A stretch of DNA of 5,322 nt. Source: Pseudomonadota bacterium (GTDB lineage Bacteria > Pseudomonadota > Alphaproteobacteria > Rhizobiales > Xanthobacteraceae). Numbering within the stretch: the first letter of the stretch is position 1; every line of letters starts with the position of its first letter. Below the pieces are notes generated by a model. The model was given only the letters and a program-made list of their open reading frames with translations, had not been told where the DNA came from and searched no databases. Below, piece by piece: positions 4,827 through 5,322 of this stretch. The position numbers and the translations under genes were made by a program. The stretch is taken from NCBI GenBank assembly GCA_023434095.1, contig JAEYTJ010000128.1:1-5322 (forward strand). Direction: 5' to 3'.

Positions 4827-5322
4827 ATGGCCGATATCGCGTCCCCCGACGCCCTCTCCTCCGCACGTGGTGAGGCACCGCGCATCTCCTTCGTTTCGCT
4901 CGGCTGCCCGAAGGCGCTGGTCGACAGCGAACGGATCATCACCAGCCTGCGCTCGGAAGGTTACGAGCTGTCGCGCCACCATGAGGGCGCCGACCTTGTC
5001 ATCGTCAACACCTGCGGCTTTCTCGACAGCGCCAAGGCGGAAAGCCTCGCGGCCATCGGCGACGCCCTGAAGGAGAACGGCAAGGTCATCGTCACCGGCT
5101 GCATGGGCGCCGAGCCCGAGCAGATTCGCGACGTCCATCCCGGCGTGCTCGCCGTCACCGGCCCGCAGCAATACGAAAGCGTGCTGGCCGCCGTCCATCA
5201 GGCGGTGCCGCCGCAGCACGATCCGTTCGTCGATCTGGTGCCGCCGCAGGGCATCAAGCTCACCCCGCGCCACTATGCCTATCTCAAGATTTCAGAGGGT
5301 TGCAGCAACCGCTGCACCTTCT
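4827..5322 (+). CDS. rimO: Ribosomal protein S12 methylthiotransferase RimO (partial, N-terminal 165 residues)
   Basis: RimO is a cytosolic radical-SAM enzyme that adds a methylthio group to the beta-carbon of the conserved Asp of ribosomal protein S12. The window holds the N-terminal domain (about 18-125) with its three iron-sulfur cysteines, Cys27 in SLGCPK, Cys63 in NTCGF and Cys92 in TGCMG, then the start of the radical-SAM core with YLKISEGC and the first two cysteines (159, 163) of CxxxCxxC; the third lies just past the edge. The SLGCPKALVDSE string distinguishes RimO from the tRNA enzyme MiaB. The family is about 440 residues long, so roughly a third is present. Two in-frame ATGs, 4806 and 4827, are possible; neither has a good SD, and 4827 is chosen only provisionally. 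The gene follows the heme monooxygenase by 124 nt with its own candidate promoter. Confidence 0.95.
   Translation, partial: MADIASPDALSSARGEAPRISFVSLGCPKALVDSERIITSLRSEGYELSRHHEGADLVIVNTCGFLDSAKAESLAAIGDALKENGKVIVTGCMGAEPEQIRDVHPGVLAVTGPQQYESVLAAVHQAVPPQHDPFVDLVPPQGIKLTPRHYAYLKISEGCSNRCTF

Noticed and set aside
4154..5273. Minus-strand frames opposite the heme monooxygenase and rimO
   Set aside because: They lie opposite genes with intact catalytic residues, with no SD and no domain resemblance.

Overview
The window is GC-rich chromosomal DNA, with strong G/C preference at third codon positions, and it fits an alphaproteobacterium, most likely a Hyphomicrobiales (rhizobia/Xanthobacteraceae-like) species. 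The indications are an HmuQ/IsdG-type heme monooxygenase resembling the rhizobial ones, a small DUF982-like protein, an Atu4866-like secreted protein, and SD-led genes of rhizobial style. The genus cannot be fixed from this sequence.

Layout. (1) 1-881, minus strand: a two-gene unit made of a classical NADP(H)-type short-chain dehydrogenase and, 10 nt downstream, the start of a small exported protein whose end lies outside the window. (2) 882-987: a divergent intergenic region. (3) 988-1881, plus: a CrgA-like LysR regulator, the obvious candidate to control the dehydrogenase unit. (4) 1913-2671, minus: an exported alpha/beta hydrolase with a TTG start and a Pro/Ala/Trp-rich tail, convergent with the regulator. 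(5) 2814-3089, minus: a 91-residue DUF982-like protein with a structured leader. (6) 3189-3582: about 400 bases without a convincing gene, becoming AT-rich at the right end. (7) 3655-4224, plus: an exported, transducer-less PDC/Cache-like protein with its own candidate promoter, a leader hairpin and a clear intrinsic terminator (4260-4286). (8) 4373-4702, plus: a heme-degrading monooxygenase with the Asn-Trp-His triad. (9) 4827 to the end, plus: the N-terminal part of RimO, the ribosomal protein S12 methylthiotransferase, cut by the window edge inside its radical-SAM cysteine motif.

No phage, IS, CRISPR, tRNA or rRNA was seen. The genes are mostly independent transcription units. The only clear functional grouping is LysR / SDR / Atu4866-like protein. 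The less ordinary signals are that three-gene cassette, the stand-alone periplasmic sensor-like protein, the inverted repeat upstream of the heme monooxygenase, and a pair of mutually exclusive hairpins at that gene's stop codon. I found no strong evidence of a wholly new system.
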